Shown here piece after piece: positions 1 through 6,656 of a DNA stretch of 9,728 bases. The DNA lies in NCBI GenBank assembly GCA_025966295.1, contig JAOPVD010000232.1:1-9728 (forward strand), written 5' to 3'. A program made the position numbers and the translations under genes. Position 1 is the stretch's first letter, and the number at the start of each line of letters is the position of its first letter. The notes under the pieces are model-generated. The model was not told the origin of the DNA. It did not search any database and saw nothing but the letters and a program-made list of their open reading frames with translations. Source of the stretch: Frankiales bacterium. GTDB taxonomy: Bacteria; Actinomycetota; Actinomycetes; Mycobacteriales; SCTD01.

Positions 1-77
1 GTGGGCTGAGCCAGGGCGGCGGTGCCGGAGGCGAGGAGGGCGGCGGCGGCCAGCAGGCCGGTGAGACGACGGGACAC
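1..77 (-). CDS. Exported protein, N-terminal fragment (signal peptide only)
   Basis: The gene runs off the left edge, so only the first 25 codons are visible. The GTG start at 77-75 has a strong ribosome binding site, AAGGAG (complement of 85-90), 7 bases upstream. The peptide begins MSRRLTGLLAAAALLASGTA and continues ALAQP. This is a short basic n-region (RR), a hydrophobic Leu/Ala core at about residues 6-20, and an Ala-x-Ala type cleavage site just before Gln24, the pattern of a Sec signal peptide. The product is therefore probably secreted or periplasm-facing. Its mature part is outside the window, so no function can be given. It is divergent from the ceramidase-like gene at 246, which also encodes an exported protein, so shared regulation is possible but not shown. 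Confidence 0.8.
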   Translation of the reverse strand, partial: MSRRLTGLLAAAALLASGTAALAQP

Positions 78-245
78 GGGGGGACTCCTTGCGGGACGAG
101 ACGCGGCGGTGTGCGGTTCTTCGACGCGCCCGGGGCCGGTCCCTGCCGGCCGGCGGCGTGATCCGCGTCATCCCCCCGGCAGGACATCGGGCCGCGGCCG
201 TCGAACCCCCGAGGGCAACACCCCCGCAACGCCCTGGAGCCCGCC
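78..245. promoter_or_regulatory. Divergent intergenic region between two exported-protein genes
   Basis: These 168 bases separate two divergent genes and should hold both promoters. Seen: the two ribosome binding sites (CTCCTT at 85-90 for the minus gene, GGAG at 236-239 for the plus gene) and a small GCCGG/CCGGC inverted repeat (135-139 with 146-150, 6-base loop). There is no TA dinucleotide anywhere in the region, so a housekeeping-type TANNNT -10 box is absent on both strands. On the minus strand, AGAACC (complement of 115-120) and CGTC (complement of 95-98) are 16 bases apart, which loosely resembles an ECF sigma promoter. However, a start site from it would fall almost on the ribosome binding site, so I give this little weight. 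Confidence 0.4.
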
Positions 246-1880
246 GTGCTGCCCGTCCGCGCCGTGCTGCGCACCGCCGTCGTCGGCGGCCTCACCGGGG
301 CGCTGGCCCTGTCGGCCGCGTGGGCCGGCGTCGGCCTGGCCCCCACGCCGCCAGTGCCCGTCACCGCACCCGCGATCGGTACGGCGCCTTCCCTGGCCGG
401 GGTCGCCGTCGCGGCGGGCCCCGCCCGGCCGGCAGCCGGGCAGGTGCTGGTCGGGGCGGCCAAGACCTCGATCGCGCCACGGCCCAAGGACCTGGCCAAG
501 CGCTTCCCCGGGGCCCGCTGGGAGACCTCGCCGGCCGAGTGCCGCACGCTGGACCAGCACCAGCTCGCCCGGCTCACCGGCGGGCACGCCGCCGAGCCGC
601 TGGACGGCTTCGCCAGCAACGGCACCCCCTGGCCGGAGAACCCGGACTGCATCTACATGGGCGGCTTCGGGATCGGGCCGATGAACCCGGTCAAGGCCTT
701 CGACACCGTCGACGGGCTGTGGGTCCGATCGCTCGCCCTCAGCGACGGCGCCCAGACCCTCGTCCTCACCGTCATCGACGCCGAGGGCTGGCTGTGGGAC
801 TACAAGAGCAAGTGCACGGACTGCGGCGCCAAGCAGATCTCCGAGGCGCTGGCCGCCGACCCGGCGCTCAAGGCACGCGGCGTGACACCGGCGTCGTTCG
901 TGCTGCACGCCACCCACTCGCACTCGGCGCCGGACTTCATCGGCGGCTGGGGCTTCGTGCCCGACTGGTACATGGCGCAGGTCACCGACACCATCAAGGC
1001 CACCGCCCGCAAGGCGGTGCTGGCGCTGGAGCCGGCCCGCCTGGAGGTCGGCGAGGTCGAGGCGCGGCGCTTCAACGGAGAGCGCCGGGCCACCTACCGG
1101 TCGGCCGAGGAGCAGCAGCTGTCGTGGCTGCGGGCGCGCAGCGCCGACGGCCGGCGGACCCTCGCGACGATGGGGGCCTACGCCGCCCACCCCACCACCC
1201 GCGGCACCAACAACGGGGTCGCCAGCCCGGACTGGGTGGGGCCGTTCGAGCGCCGGCTCGAGCAGCGCTTCGGCGGCGTCGGCCTGCACTTCATGACCGG
1301 GCTCGGCAACATCCTCGCCTCCGGCGGGACCGCGATCGGCGGCCAGCTCGCCGACCTGGTGCCGCCGGTCGGCCGGGGCCGGCCTGTCACCGGCACCGAC
1401 CTGCGGCTGGCGCGCACCACCTTCCGCAGCCCGATCACGAACGCGCCGCTGGACGCCCTCGGCACCCCCGGCTTCTTCGACCGGAAGTTCGACGCGCTGG
1501 CGGCCGCAGTGGCGGTCGGTGAGAACCCCGATGCCCCGTGCATCTCGGCCGCACCGCAGTCCGTCGAGCTGCCGGTGACGGTGGCCAAGCTGGGCGAGGA
1601 CCTGGTGCTCACCACCGGGCCGGGCGAGGAGTTCTCCAACCTCACCAACACGATCAAGGAGAAGAACGCCGGCAAGGTGGTGTTCCCGCTGACCCAGGCC
1701 AACGACGCGCTCGGGTACCTGCCGCAGTCGTTCGAGCTCAACCCGGTCGGCCAGCAGGGGCTGGGCTTCGCCGCCAGCGGCTACGTCTTTGTGAACTACG
1801 AGGACAGCTACGCCATCGACCGCTGCGTCGGCGACGGCGTGCTCGAGACCACCCTGACGGCCCTGGGCAAGCTGAAGTAG
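246..1880 (+). CDS. Exported neutral/alkaline ceramidase-family protein (diverged)
   Basis: 544 residues. The GTG start at 246 has GGAG at 236-239, 6 bases upstream. Residues 1-27 form a signal peptide with a hydrophobic stretch at about 11-27 and a likely cut after AWA (25-27). A low-complexity Ala/Pro linker follows to about residue 65. The body matches the N-terminal domain of neutral/alkaline non-lysosomal ceramidases (PF04734): HATHSHSAPD at 221-230 (the family's THTHSGP zinc motif), AAHPT at 313-317, SPDW at 327-330, PGEE at 459-462 (the PGE zinc-ligand region) and GYLP at 490-493. Family members are exported amidases that split ceramide into sphingosine and fatty acid at a zinc centre. 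The GDVSPN-type segment carrying the nucleophilic serine is not recognisable (GLGNILASGG, 352-361), nor is the usual His before the first LYAR-like strand. Six cysteines (99, 135, 190, 193, 432, 527) fit a disulfide-bonded exported protein. At 544 residues it is shorter than typical ceramidases (around 650) and ends without the usual C-terminal domain. Family membership is fairly sure; ceramidase activity is uncertain. Confidence 0.82.
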   Translation: MLPVRAVLRTAVVGGLTGALALSAAWAGVGLAPTPPVPVTAPAIGTAPSLAGVAVAAGPARPAAGQVLVGAAKTSIAPRPKDLAKRFPGARWETSPAECRTLDQHQLARLTGGHAAEPLDGFASNGTPWPENPDCIYMGGFGIGPMNPVKAFDTVDGLWVRSLALSDGAQTLVLTVIDAEGWLWDYKSKCTDCGAKQISEALAADPALKARGVTPASFVLHATHSHSAPDFIGGWGFVPDWYMAQVTDTIKATARKAVLALEPARLEVGEVEARRFNGERRATYRSAEEQQLSWLRARSADGRRTLATMGAYAAHPTTRGTNNGVASPDWVGPFERRLEQRFGGVGLHFMTGLGNILASGGTAIGGQLADLVPPVGRGRPVTGTDLRLARTTFRSPITNAPLDALGTPGFFDRKFDALAAAVAVGENPDAPCISAAPQSVELPVTVAKLGEDLVLTTGPGEEFSNLTNTIKEKNAGKVVFPLTQANDALGYLPQSFELNPVGQQGLGFAASGYVFVNYEDSYAIDRCVGDGVLETTLTALGKLK

Positions 1881-1889
1881 CCCGCCCGC

Positions 1890-1991
1890 GCCAGCACAAC
1901 TGCACCAGACCGGGGGCGCGCGGGCCCGGACACGCGTCGGGCACGCCTGCGAGCCGCGCGCCGGAGCTCGGTCGTGTGCCGTCGTGCTGGC
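1890..1991. terminator. Nested inverted repeat after the ceramidase-like gene (terminator or structured RNA)
   Basis: Nine bases after the ceramidase stop codon begins a set of nested complementary arms in correct order: GCCAGCAC 1890-1897 with GTGCTGGC 1984-1991; GCAC 1902-1905 with GTGC 1976-1979; GACCG 1908-1912 with CGGTC 1969-1973; GGCGCGCGG 1915-1923 with CCGCGCGCC 1954-1962; and GCCCG 1924-1928 with CGGGC 1938-1942 (9-base loop). They can fold as one long imperfect hairpin of about 100 nt with small internal loops. No U-tract follows, which is common for GC-rich actinomycete terminators. It lies 78 bases before the aldo/keto reductase start, so it could instead be a leader RNA of that gene. 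Confidence 0.5.
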
Positions 1992-2069
1992 TCGCGAGGC
2001 CGGCCGGGCACAGTGCTGCCGCGTGGTGGGAGGCTGGGGACTCCACCCCCCACCTCCGGGAGCCCGCTC

Positions 2070-3047
2070 ATGACGCAGCCGACCCGCACGCTCGGCGACG
2101 GGCTCGTCGTCTCCGCCCAGGGCCTGGGCTGCATGGGGATGAGCGAGTTCTACGGCGAGGGCGACGACACCGAGTCGATCGCGACCATCCACCGGGCGCT
2201 CGAGCTCGGCGTCACGTTCCTCGACACCAGCGACATGTACGGGCCGTTCACCAACGAGCAGCTGGTCGGGCGGGCCATCGCGGGCCGCCGCGACGAGGTG
2301 CAGCTGGCCACCAAGTTCGGGATCGTCCGCAACGCCGCGGGCGACCGGCTCGGCCTCCGCGGCGACGCCGAGTACGTCCGGCAGTCCTGCGACGCGTCGC
2401 TGCAGCGGCTGGCCGTCGACCACCTCGACCTGTACTACCAGCACCGGGTCGACACCCAGGTGCCGATCGAGGAGACGGTCGGTGCGATGGCCGAGCTGGT
2501 CGCGGCCGGCAAGGTCCGGCACCTCGGGCTGTCGGAGTGCTCAGCCGACACGCTGCGCCGGGCCGTCGCGGTGCACCCGATCGCGGCGGTGCAGAGCGAG
2601 TACAGCCTGTTCAGCCGGGACCTCGAGCGGTCGATGCTGCCGACCATGCGTGAGCTCGGCGTCGGCCTGGTGGCCTACTCCCCGCTGGGCCGCGGGTTCC
2701 TCACCGGCGCCATCACCTCCCTTGCCGATCTCGACGAGAGCGACTTCCGGCGGACCTCGCCGCGCTTCGCCCAGCAGGCGCTCGAGGCCAACCTGCAGCT
2801 CGTCGAGCGGGTCAAGGCGGTCGCCGCGGCCAAGGGCGTGACGCCGGGCCAGGTGGCCCTGGCCTGGGTGCTGGCCAAGGGCGATGACATCGTGCCGATC
2901 CCGGGCACGAAGAGGCGCCGCTACCTGGAGGAGAACGCCGCCGCGACCGCGATCACGCTGACGGCCGACGAACTCCTCCAGCTGGAGCAGCTCGCCGACG
3001 CCGTCGTGGGCGACCGCTACGCCGACATGCGACCGCTGGACCGCTAG
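2070..3047 (+). CDS. Aldo/keto reductase, NADP(H)-dependent type
   Basis: 325 residues. An upstream start at 1974 is open in frame, but ATG 2070 is chosen because GGGAG (2058-2062) lies 7 bases before it and the protein then begins with the normal first strand of the family (residues 6-20, ending in GLGCMGMS). The whole TIM barrel is present. The catalytic tetrad is D52 and Y57 (in LDTSDMYG), K82 (in LATKFG) and H125 (in LYYQH). The C-terminal cofactor segment VPIPGTKRRRYLEEN (275-289) has the GTK...E.N pattern that binds the NADP phosphate and adenine. Enzymes of this group (AKR13-like, similar to YhdN/YajO types) reduce aldehydes and ketones in the cytoplasm; the natural substrate cannot be read from sequence. 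It stands alone: 189 bases downstream of the ceramidase gene with a possible terminator between, and convergent with the acyl-CoA dehydrogenase 56 bases further on. No TA dinucleotide occurs upstream within the intergenic region, so I could not place a -10 box. Confidence 0.93.
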   Translation: MTQPTRTLGDGLVVSAQGLGCMGMSEFYGEGDDTESIATIHRALELGVTFLDTSDMYGPFTNEQLVGRAIAGRRDEVQLATKFGIVRNAAGDRLGLRGDAEYVRQSCDASLQRLAVDHLDLYYQHRVDTQVPIEETVGAMAELVAAGKVRHLGLSECSADTLRRAVAVHPIAAVQSEYSLFSRDLERSMLPTMRELGVGLVAYSPLGRGFLTGAITSLADLDESDFRRTSPRFAQQALEANLQLVERVKAVAAAKGVTPGQVALAWVLAKGDDIVPIPGTKRRRYLEENAAATAITLTADELLQLEQLADAVVGDRYADMRPLDR

Positions 3048-3103
3048 GGCAGGGCGCGGGGTGGAACTTGGTCCCGGTCAGGACAGGGATAAAGCTCCGG
3101 GCG

Positions 3104-4744
3104 TCAGCGCGGCGCGGCCCGTTCGACGATGCCGGCCAGGTCCAGGCCGCGCGGCAACGTGCCGAACGCGCTGCCCCAGTCGCCGGCCAGGCGAGAGGTG
3201 CAGAAGGCGTCCGCGACGGCCGTCGGCGCGTGCCGCACCAGCAGCGATCCCTGCAGCACCAGGGCAAGTCGCTCGACCAGCCGGCGGGCGGTGACCTCGT
3301 CGGCCTCCCCCAGGTCCTTCTGCAGGTCGCTGACCGCGGCCGTGATGCGGGCGTCGTCGGCGAGCGCGACCTCGCCGAAGAACGCCTCCACCGACTCGGG
3401 CTCGCGGGTCATCGCCCGCAGCACGTCGAGGGCGTTGACGTTGCCGCTGCCCTCCCAGACCGAGTTCAGCGGGGCCTCGCGGTACAGCCGCGGCATCCCG
3501 GACTCCTCGACGTAGCCGTTGCCGCCCAGGCACTCCAGCGCCTCGCCGGCGAAGACCGGGGTGCGCTTGGTGACCCAGTACTTCCCGACCGCGACCGCGA
3601 GCCGCTTGAAGGCCTGCTCCTGGGCGTCGCCGGCGTGCGCCCGGTCGACCGCCCCGGCCAGCCGGGTCATCAGCGTGGTGGCCGCCTCCGACTCGAGCGC
3701 CAGGTCGGCGAGCACGTTCTGCATCAGCGGCTTCTCGACCAGCCGACCGCCGAAGGCGCTGCGGTGACTGGCGTGGTGGACCGCCTGCACCAGCGCCTGC
3801 CGCATCAGGGCGGCCGAGCCGATGACGCAGTCGAGCCGGGTCATCGACACCATCTCGATGATGGTGCGGACCCCGCGGCCCTCCTCGCCCACCAGCCAGG
3901 CGACGGTGCCGTCGAACTCCGGCTCGGAGGAGGCGTTCGACCGGTTGCCGAGCTTGTCCTTGAGGCGCTGGATCCGGAAGGTGTTGCGCTCGCCGTCCGG
4001 CAGCACCCGCGGCACCAGGAAGCAGGACAGCCCGCCCGGCGCCTGCGCCAGCACCAGGAACAGGTCGCACATCGGGGCGCTGGTGAACCACTTGTGGCCG
4101 CGCAGCAGGAAGATGCCGTCCCCCGCCGGCGTCGCCGTGGTGGTGTTGGCGCGGACGTCCGAGCCGCCCTGCTTCTCGGTCATGCCCATGCCGGCCAGCA
4201 GGCCGCGCTTGGTGGTCGGGGTCCGCAGACCCGGGTCGTAGACCCGGCTGGTCAGCAGCGGCTCGTACATCGCCGCGAGGTCGGGCTGAAGGCGCAGCGC
4301 CGGCACCACGGCGCAGGTCATCGAGATCGGGCAGCCGTGGCCGCCCTCGACCTGGCTCCTGGTGTAGAAGCCGGCCGCCCGCGCGACCTGCGCGCCGGGC
4401 TGCGCCGAGGCCCACGGCGCCGCGGCCAGGCCCTCCGCGACGGCGACGTCCATGAGCCGGTGCCAGGACGGGTGGAACTCGACCTCGTCGATGCGGTGGC
4501 CGTAGCGGTCGTGCGTCTTCAGCACCGGCTCGTTCTCGTTGGCCTCGACGCCCCACTGCTGCGCCTCCGCGGTGCCCGCGCGCCGCCCGAGCCGGTGCAG
4601 GTCGTCGAGGTACCAGCGGGCGCCCTCGCGGACGACCCCCTCGAGCAGCGCGGCGTCCTGGGCGACGTCGTGGCCGACCAGCGGCGGCGGCTGGTTCGTG
4701 ACCTCGTGAGTGGCGGGGGAAGTCGCAGGGTCGAGCAGCGTCAT
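3104..4744 (-). CDS. aidB: AidB-type acyl-CoA dehydrogenase
   Basis: 546 residues, close to E. coli AidB (about 541), and clearly of that subfamily rather than a standard 380-residue acyl-CoA dehydrogenase. The signature segments are KRGLLAGMGMTEKQGGSDV (179-197, flavin and acyl-binding), GHKWF (216-220), RLKDKLGNRSNAS (260-272), MTRLDC (301-306), LGGNGYVEES (406-415) and LYREAPLNSVWEGSGN (420-435). E431 of the WEG motif is the expected active-site glutamate. E. coli AidB is an FAD protein induced in the adaptive response to DNA alkylation; its physiological substrate is unsettled, with weak isovaleryl-CoA activity and DNA binding reported. Here the C-terminal part (440-546) has about 12 basic and 17 acidic residues, so it is net acidic, unlike the basic DNA-binding end of E. 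coli AidB. Start ATG 4744 lies 9 bases after GGGAGG (complement of 4754-4759); an in-frame ATG at 4753 directly touches that site and is less likely. It follows the MFS gene after 38 bases and is probably the last gene of that operon. Confidence 0.93.
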   Translation of the reverse strand: MTLLDPATSPATHEVTNQPPPLVGHDVAQDAALLEGVVREGARWYLDDLHRLGRRAGTAEAQQWGVEANENEPVLKTHDRYGHRIDEVEFHPSWHRLMDVAVAEGLAAAPWASAQPGAQVARAAGFYTRSQVEGGHGCPISMTCAVVPALRLQPDLAAMYEPLLTSRVYDPGLRTPTTKRGLLAGMGMTEKQGGSDVRANTTTATPAGDGIFLLRGHKWFTSAPMCDLFLVLAQAPGGLSCFLVPRVLPDGERNTFRIQRLKDKLGNRSNASSEPEFDGTVAWLVGEEGRGVRTIIEMVSMTRLDCVIGSAALMRQALVQAVHHASHRSAFGGRLVEKPLMQNVLADLALESEAATTLMTRLAGAVDRAHAGDAQEQAFKRLAVAVGKYWVTKRTPVFAGEALECLGGNGYVEESGMPRLYREAPLNSVWEGSGNVNALDVLRAMTREPESVEAFFGEVALADDARITAAVSDLQKDLGEADEVTARRLVERLALVLQGSLLVRHAPTAVADAFCTSRLAGDWGSAFGTLPRGLDLAGIVERAAPR

Positions 4745-4764
4745 GCGCCACATCCTCCCACTCG

Positions 4765-4776
4765 CGCCGCGCGGCG
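4765..4776. repeat. 12-base palindrome between the MFS and aidB genes
   Basis: CGCCGCGCGGCG is a perfect palindrome in the 38-base gap between the transporter stop (4783) and the aidB start (4744). In RNA it could form a 4-base-pair hairpin with a 4-base loop, upstream of the aidB ribosome binding site. It has no U-tract and may simply reflect GC-rich composition. Confidence 0.25.
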
Positions 4777-4782
4777 TCGTCG

Positions 4783-6051
4783 TCATCGCTGCTCGGCGCC
4801 CTGCAGGTCCGGGACGACGACGTCCCCGGTTGCCAGCCCGCCGCGGGTGGCGTCCATCTGCCGCCAGACCGACCGCCACACGAGCGGGCTCAGGGTGACC
4901 GCCAGGTAGACCCCGCCGGCGATGAGCAGCGCCGTCCGCAGGCCGAGGCTCTGCACCGACAGCCCGGCGAGCAGCGCGCCGAGCGGCATGCCGGCCTCCG
5001 CACCGGCGGCCGAGACGCCGTACACGCGGCTGCGCAGCGCGGGCGGCACCCGCTCCAACGAGACCGCGGTGAGGATCGGGTTCAGGCAGCCGCACGCCAG
5101 TCCGCAGACCAGCAGCGTGACCAGCAGCAGCTCGTACGGCGGATCGCTGGCCACCACGCCGAAGCGCGGCGCCCCGCCGACGAGGAAGGCGACCGTGAAC
5201 ACCGGCCACCGCGGCAGCCGTGGACCCACGATGCCGTAGAGCACGGTGCCGACCAGGGCCCCGAGGCCGAAGACGCCGAACATCGCGCCGAGGGCGACGC
5301 TGCTGTCGAGGACGTCGCGGCTGTAGACCGGCAGCAGCACCGAGGCCATGGCCGCGTCGAGCAGGTTGGTGAGCATCACCATCGTGGTGATGCCGAGCAG
5401 CAGCCGGTCGGCGCGCAGCCCCTGCAGCCCCTCGCGGAGCTGCCGGGCGTAGCCGTCGTGCTGCGACACCCGCTCGACCGGCACCGCTGGCAGCGCCGCG
5501 GCCATGAGGGCGGCGGACAGCAGGAAGGTGGCGGCGTCGAGCAGCAGGACGTGCGCCGGGCCGAGGACGGCGATGAGGGCGCCGGCCAGCGGCGCGCCGA
5601 GCATCCGGGCGCCGCGCGACACCCCGTCGTACGCGCTGGTGGCCCGCTCGGTCGGCATCTGGGCGAGCGTCACCAGCCCGGGCAGCAGCACGTGCCGGGC
5701 GGTGTCGCCGGGCGCCCGCACCAGGCCGACGAGGCCCACCAGGATGCACAGCTGCCAGAAGTGCAGGCCGACCGAGTCGTGCAGCAGCGGCACCAGCGCG
5801 ATGCCGACCGCGCTCAGCACGTCGGACAGGACAGCGGCTCGCCGGGCGCCGATCCGGTCGATGAACGGACCGCTCAGGCCGGCGGCCAGTACCAACGGGA
5901 TGGTCTCGCAGGCGGCCACGATGCCGGTCCGCGCCGCGCTTCCGGTCGTCACCAGCACGAACCACGGCAGCGCGAGCAGCGTCATCGCGGTCCCGCCGAT
6001 GGAGATCGCGTTGGCGGTCAGCAGCGCGCGCAGCGGCCAGGCCCGCCTCAT
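4783..6051 (-). CDS. Major facilitator superfamily transporter (exporter type)
   Basis: 422 residues. ATG 6051 overlaps the stop of the regulator gene (ATGA, 6051-6048) and has GGAG (complement of 6057-6060) 5 bases before it. About twelve hydrophobic segments are visible, at roughly 8-30, 40-62, 70-92, 95-112, 138-158, 160-182, 212-238, 252-275, 282-301, 305-327, 338-362 and 365-388. The loop after segment 2 carries GPFIDRIGARR (61-71), the conserved G-x3-D-R-x-G-R-R motif A of the superfamily. The long central loop (about 183-211) is typical of the 6+6 layout. Similarity is to the drug/siderophore exporter side of the family (MFS_1/MFS_3, EntS-like), but the substrate is not readable. Translational coupling to the ArsR-like regulator suggests that the regulator controls this pump, and the aidB gene 38 bases downstream suggests joint expression. 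The C-terminal tail after residue 389 is hydrophilic and cytoplasmic. Confidence 0.9.
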   Translation of the reverse strand: MRRAWPLRALLTANAISIGGTAMTLLALPWFVLVTTGSAARTGIVAACETIPLVLAAGLSGPFIDRIGARRAAVLSDVLSAVGIALVPLLHDSVGLHFWQLCILVGLVGLVRAPGDTARHVLLPGLVTLAQMPTERATSAYDGVSRGARMLGAPLAGALIAVLGPAHVLLLDAATFLLSAALMAAALPAVPVERVSQHDGYARQLREGLQGLRADRLLLGITTMVMLTNLLDAAMASVLLPVYSRDVLDSSVALGAMFGVFGLGALVGTVLYGIVGPRLPRWPVFTVAFLVGGAPRFGVVASDPPYELLLVTLLVCGLACGCLNPILTAVSLERVPPALRSRVYGVSAAGAEAGMPLGALLAGLSVQSLGLRTALLIAGGVYLAVTLSPLVWRSVWRQMDATRGGLATGDVVVPDLQGAEQR

Positions 6052-6608
6052 GGCAGCTCCCGCACCGGGAAGCCCTGCACCTGGAACACCACCGGCTCGT
6101 CGCCCTTCCTGGGCGGCCGCCGGTAGCTCTCGACCAGCTGCTCGACCTCGTCGTTGAGCCGCTCGAGCTCGGCCGGCGTCAGCGACAGCTGGAAGTCCGA
6201 CATGCCACCGGCCGCCCACCAGCGCTTCGGCCAGCTCCGGCCCTCCCGGACCCAGTGCTCGATCCGGCGGGCGTAGTGGTGGGCCACCGTGCCCAGGTAG
6301 ACGTCGACGGCCTGCTGGGTGGCCGGCTCGTCGTCGAGCTCGGCCACCTCGAGCCGGGTGCTCTGCTGCGCCGCCCGCCACCAGCGCTCACGGCCGTTGC
6401 CGCGCGCGGTGTCCTCGACCACGAAGTCGGCGGCGGCGAGCTGGCGCAGGTGGTAGCTGGTGGTGCCGCTGCTCTCGCCCAGCCGCGCCGCCAGGGCGGT
6501 CGCGGTCGACGGGCCGTCGGCGCGCAGCACCCCGAGCAGCCGGACGCGCACCGGGTGCGCGAGCGCCTTCAGGCTGGCCGGGGTGAGCAGGTGGGTGCTG
6601 CGGTCCAT
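6048..6608 (-). CDS. ArsR-like winged-helix transcriptional regulator
   Basis: 186 residues. The N-terminal domain (about 10-80) is an ArsR-type winged helix (HTH_20-like): LKALAHPVRVRLLGVL (13-28), then a recognition helix in SSGTTSYHLRQLAAADFV (46-63), then the wing with the basic GNGRERWWR (70-78). The C-terminal half (about 95-165) is helical and ends in a heptad-like stretch, LTPAELERLNDEVEQLVESY (143-162), which probably serves dimerisation or ligand sensing. There is no cysteine in the protein, so it cannot be a classical thiol-based metal sensor; a small organic ligand is more likely. ATG 6608 has no ribosome binding site. Instead a -10-like hexamer ends 6 bases before it, pointing to a leaderless transcript. 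It is translationally coupled to the MFS gene. Regulators next to MFS genes in this arrangement are usually repressors of the pump and of themselves; that role is inferred here. Confidence 0.9.
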   Translation of the reverse strand: MDRSTHLLTPASLKALAHPVRVRLLGVLRADGPSTATALAARLGESSGTTSYHLRQLAAADFVVEDTARGNGRERWWRAAQQSTRLEVAELDDEPATQQAVDVYLGTVAHHYARRIEHWVREGRSWPKRWWAAGGMSDFQLSLTPAELERLNDEVEQLVESYRRPPRKGDEPVVFQVQGFPVRELP

Positions 6609-6614
6609 GCGGTC

Positions 6615-6642
6615 ACGGTAGACCGCAGAGACTTCTTTGCAA
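6615..6642 (-). promoter_or_regulatory. Putative leaderless promoter of the regulator-MFS-aidB operon
   Basis: On the minus strand TTGCAA (6642-6637) is a 4/6 match to the -35 box. After a 16-base spacer comes TACCGT (6620-6615), a TANNNT -10 box. Six bases (GACCGC) then lead directly to ATG 6608, which places the transcription start at or beside the A of ATG. The absence of any ribosome binding site supports this. The -10 box also sits in the middle of a perfect inverted repeat, GCGGTC/GACCGC (6609-6614 and 6621-6626), which could be an additional protein site. Confidence 0.55.
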
Positions 6643-6654
6643 ACAGTTCTTTGC
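6633..6654. promoter_or_regulatory. Candidate operator: two TTCTTTGC direct repeats
   Basis: TTCTTTGC occurs at 6633-6640 and again at 6647-6654, 14 bases apart from start to start (on the minus strand GCAAAGAA twice). The first copy runs into TTTGCAAA (6636-6643), an 8-base palindrome. The AT-rich repeats stand out from the surrounding GC-rich sequence and cover the proposed -35 box of the regulator promoter, the usual place for a repressor to block RNA polymerase. Binding by the ArsR-like protein encoded just downstream is inferred from position. Confidence 0.5.
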
Positions 6655-6656
6655 GA

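Noticed and set aside
2025..2055. Hairpin from GGTGGGAGG... and CCCCACCT just before the reductase ribosome binding site
   Set aside because: The arms need a bulge and are simple G and C runs; probably composition, not a riboswitch.
1974..2069. Upstream start for the aldo/keto reductase
   Set aside because: The extra 32 residues (Arg/Gly/Pro-rich) match nothing in the family, while ATG 2070 has GGGAG at the right distance.
168..2522. Long open frame on the minus strand (784 codons) opposite the ceramidase-like and reductase genes
   Set aside because: It is antisense to two well-recognised genes and spans their intergenic gap. Its Arg/Gly/Ala/Val-rich, low-information composition is what GC-biased codons give on the opposite strand.
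3048..3103. Terminator between the convergent reductase and aidB genes
   Set aside because: The only visible arms are GTCC 3071-3074 and GGAC 3081-3084, a 4-base stem without a U-tract; too weak to call, although termination is expected here.
3068..4909. Open frame of 613 codons on the plus strand opposite aidB
   Set aside because: It mirrors the AidB gene, shows no recognisable domain and has the His/Arg/Gln-rich composition typical of antisense frames in GC-rich DNA.
4745..5965. AidB frame extended upstream to give a 953-residue fusion protein
   Set aside because: The extra 407 residues are an out-of-frame reading of the MFS gene. The AidB family starts near ATG 4744, which has a good ribosome binding site.
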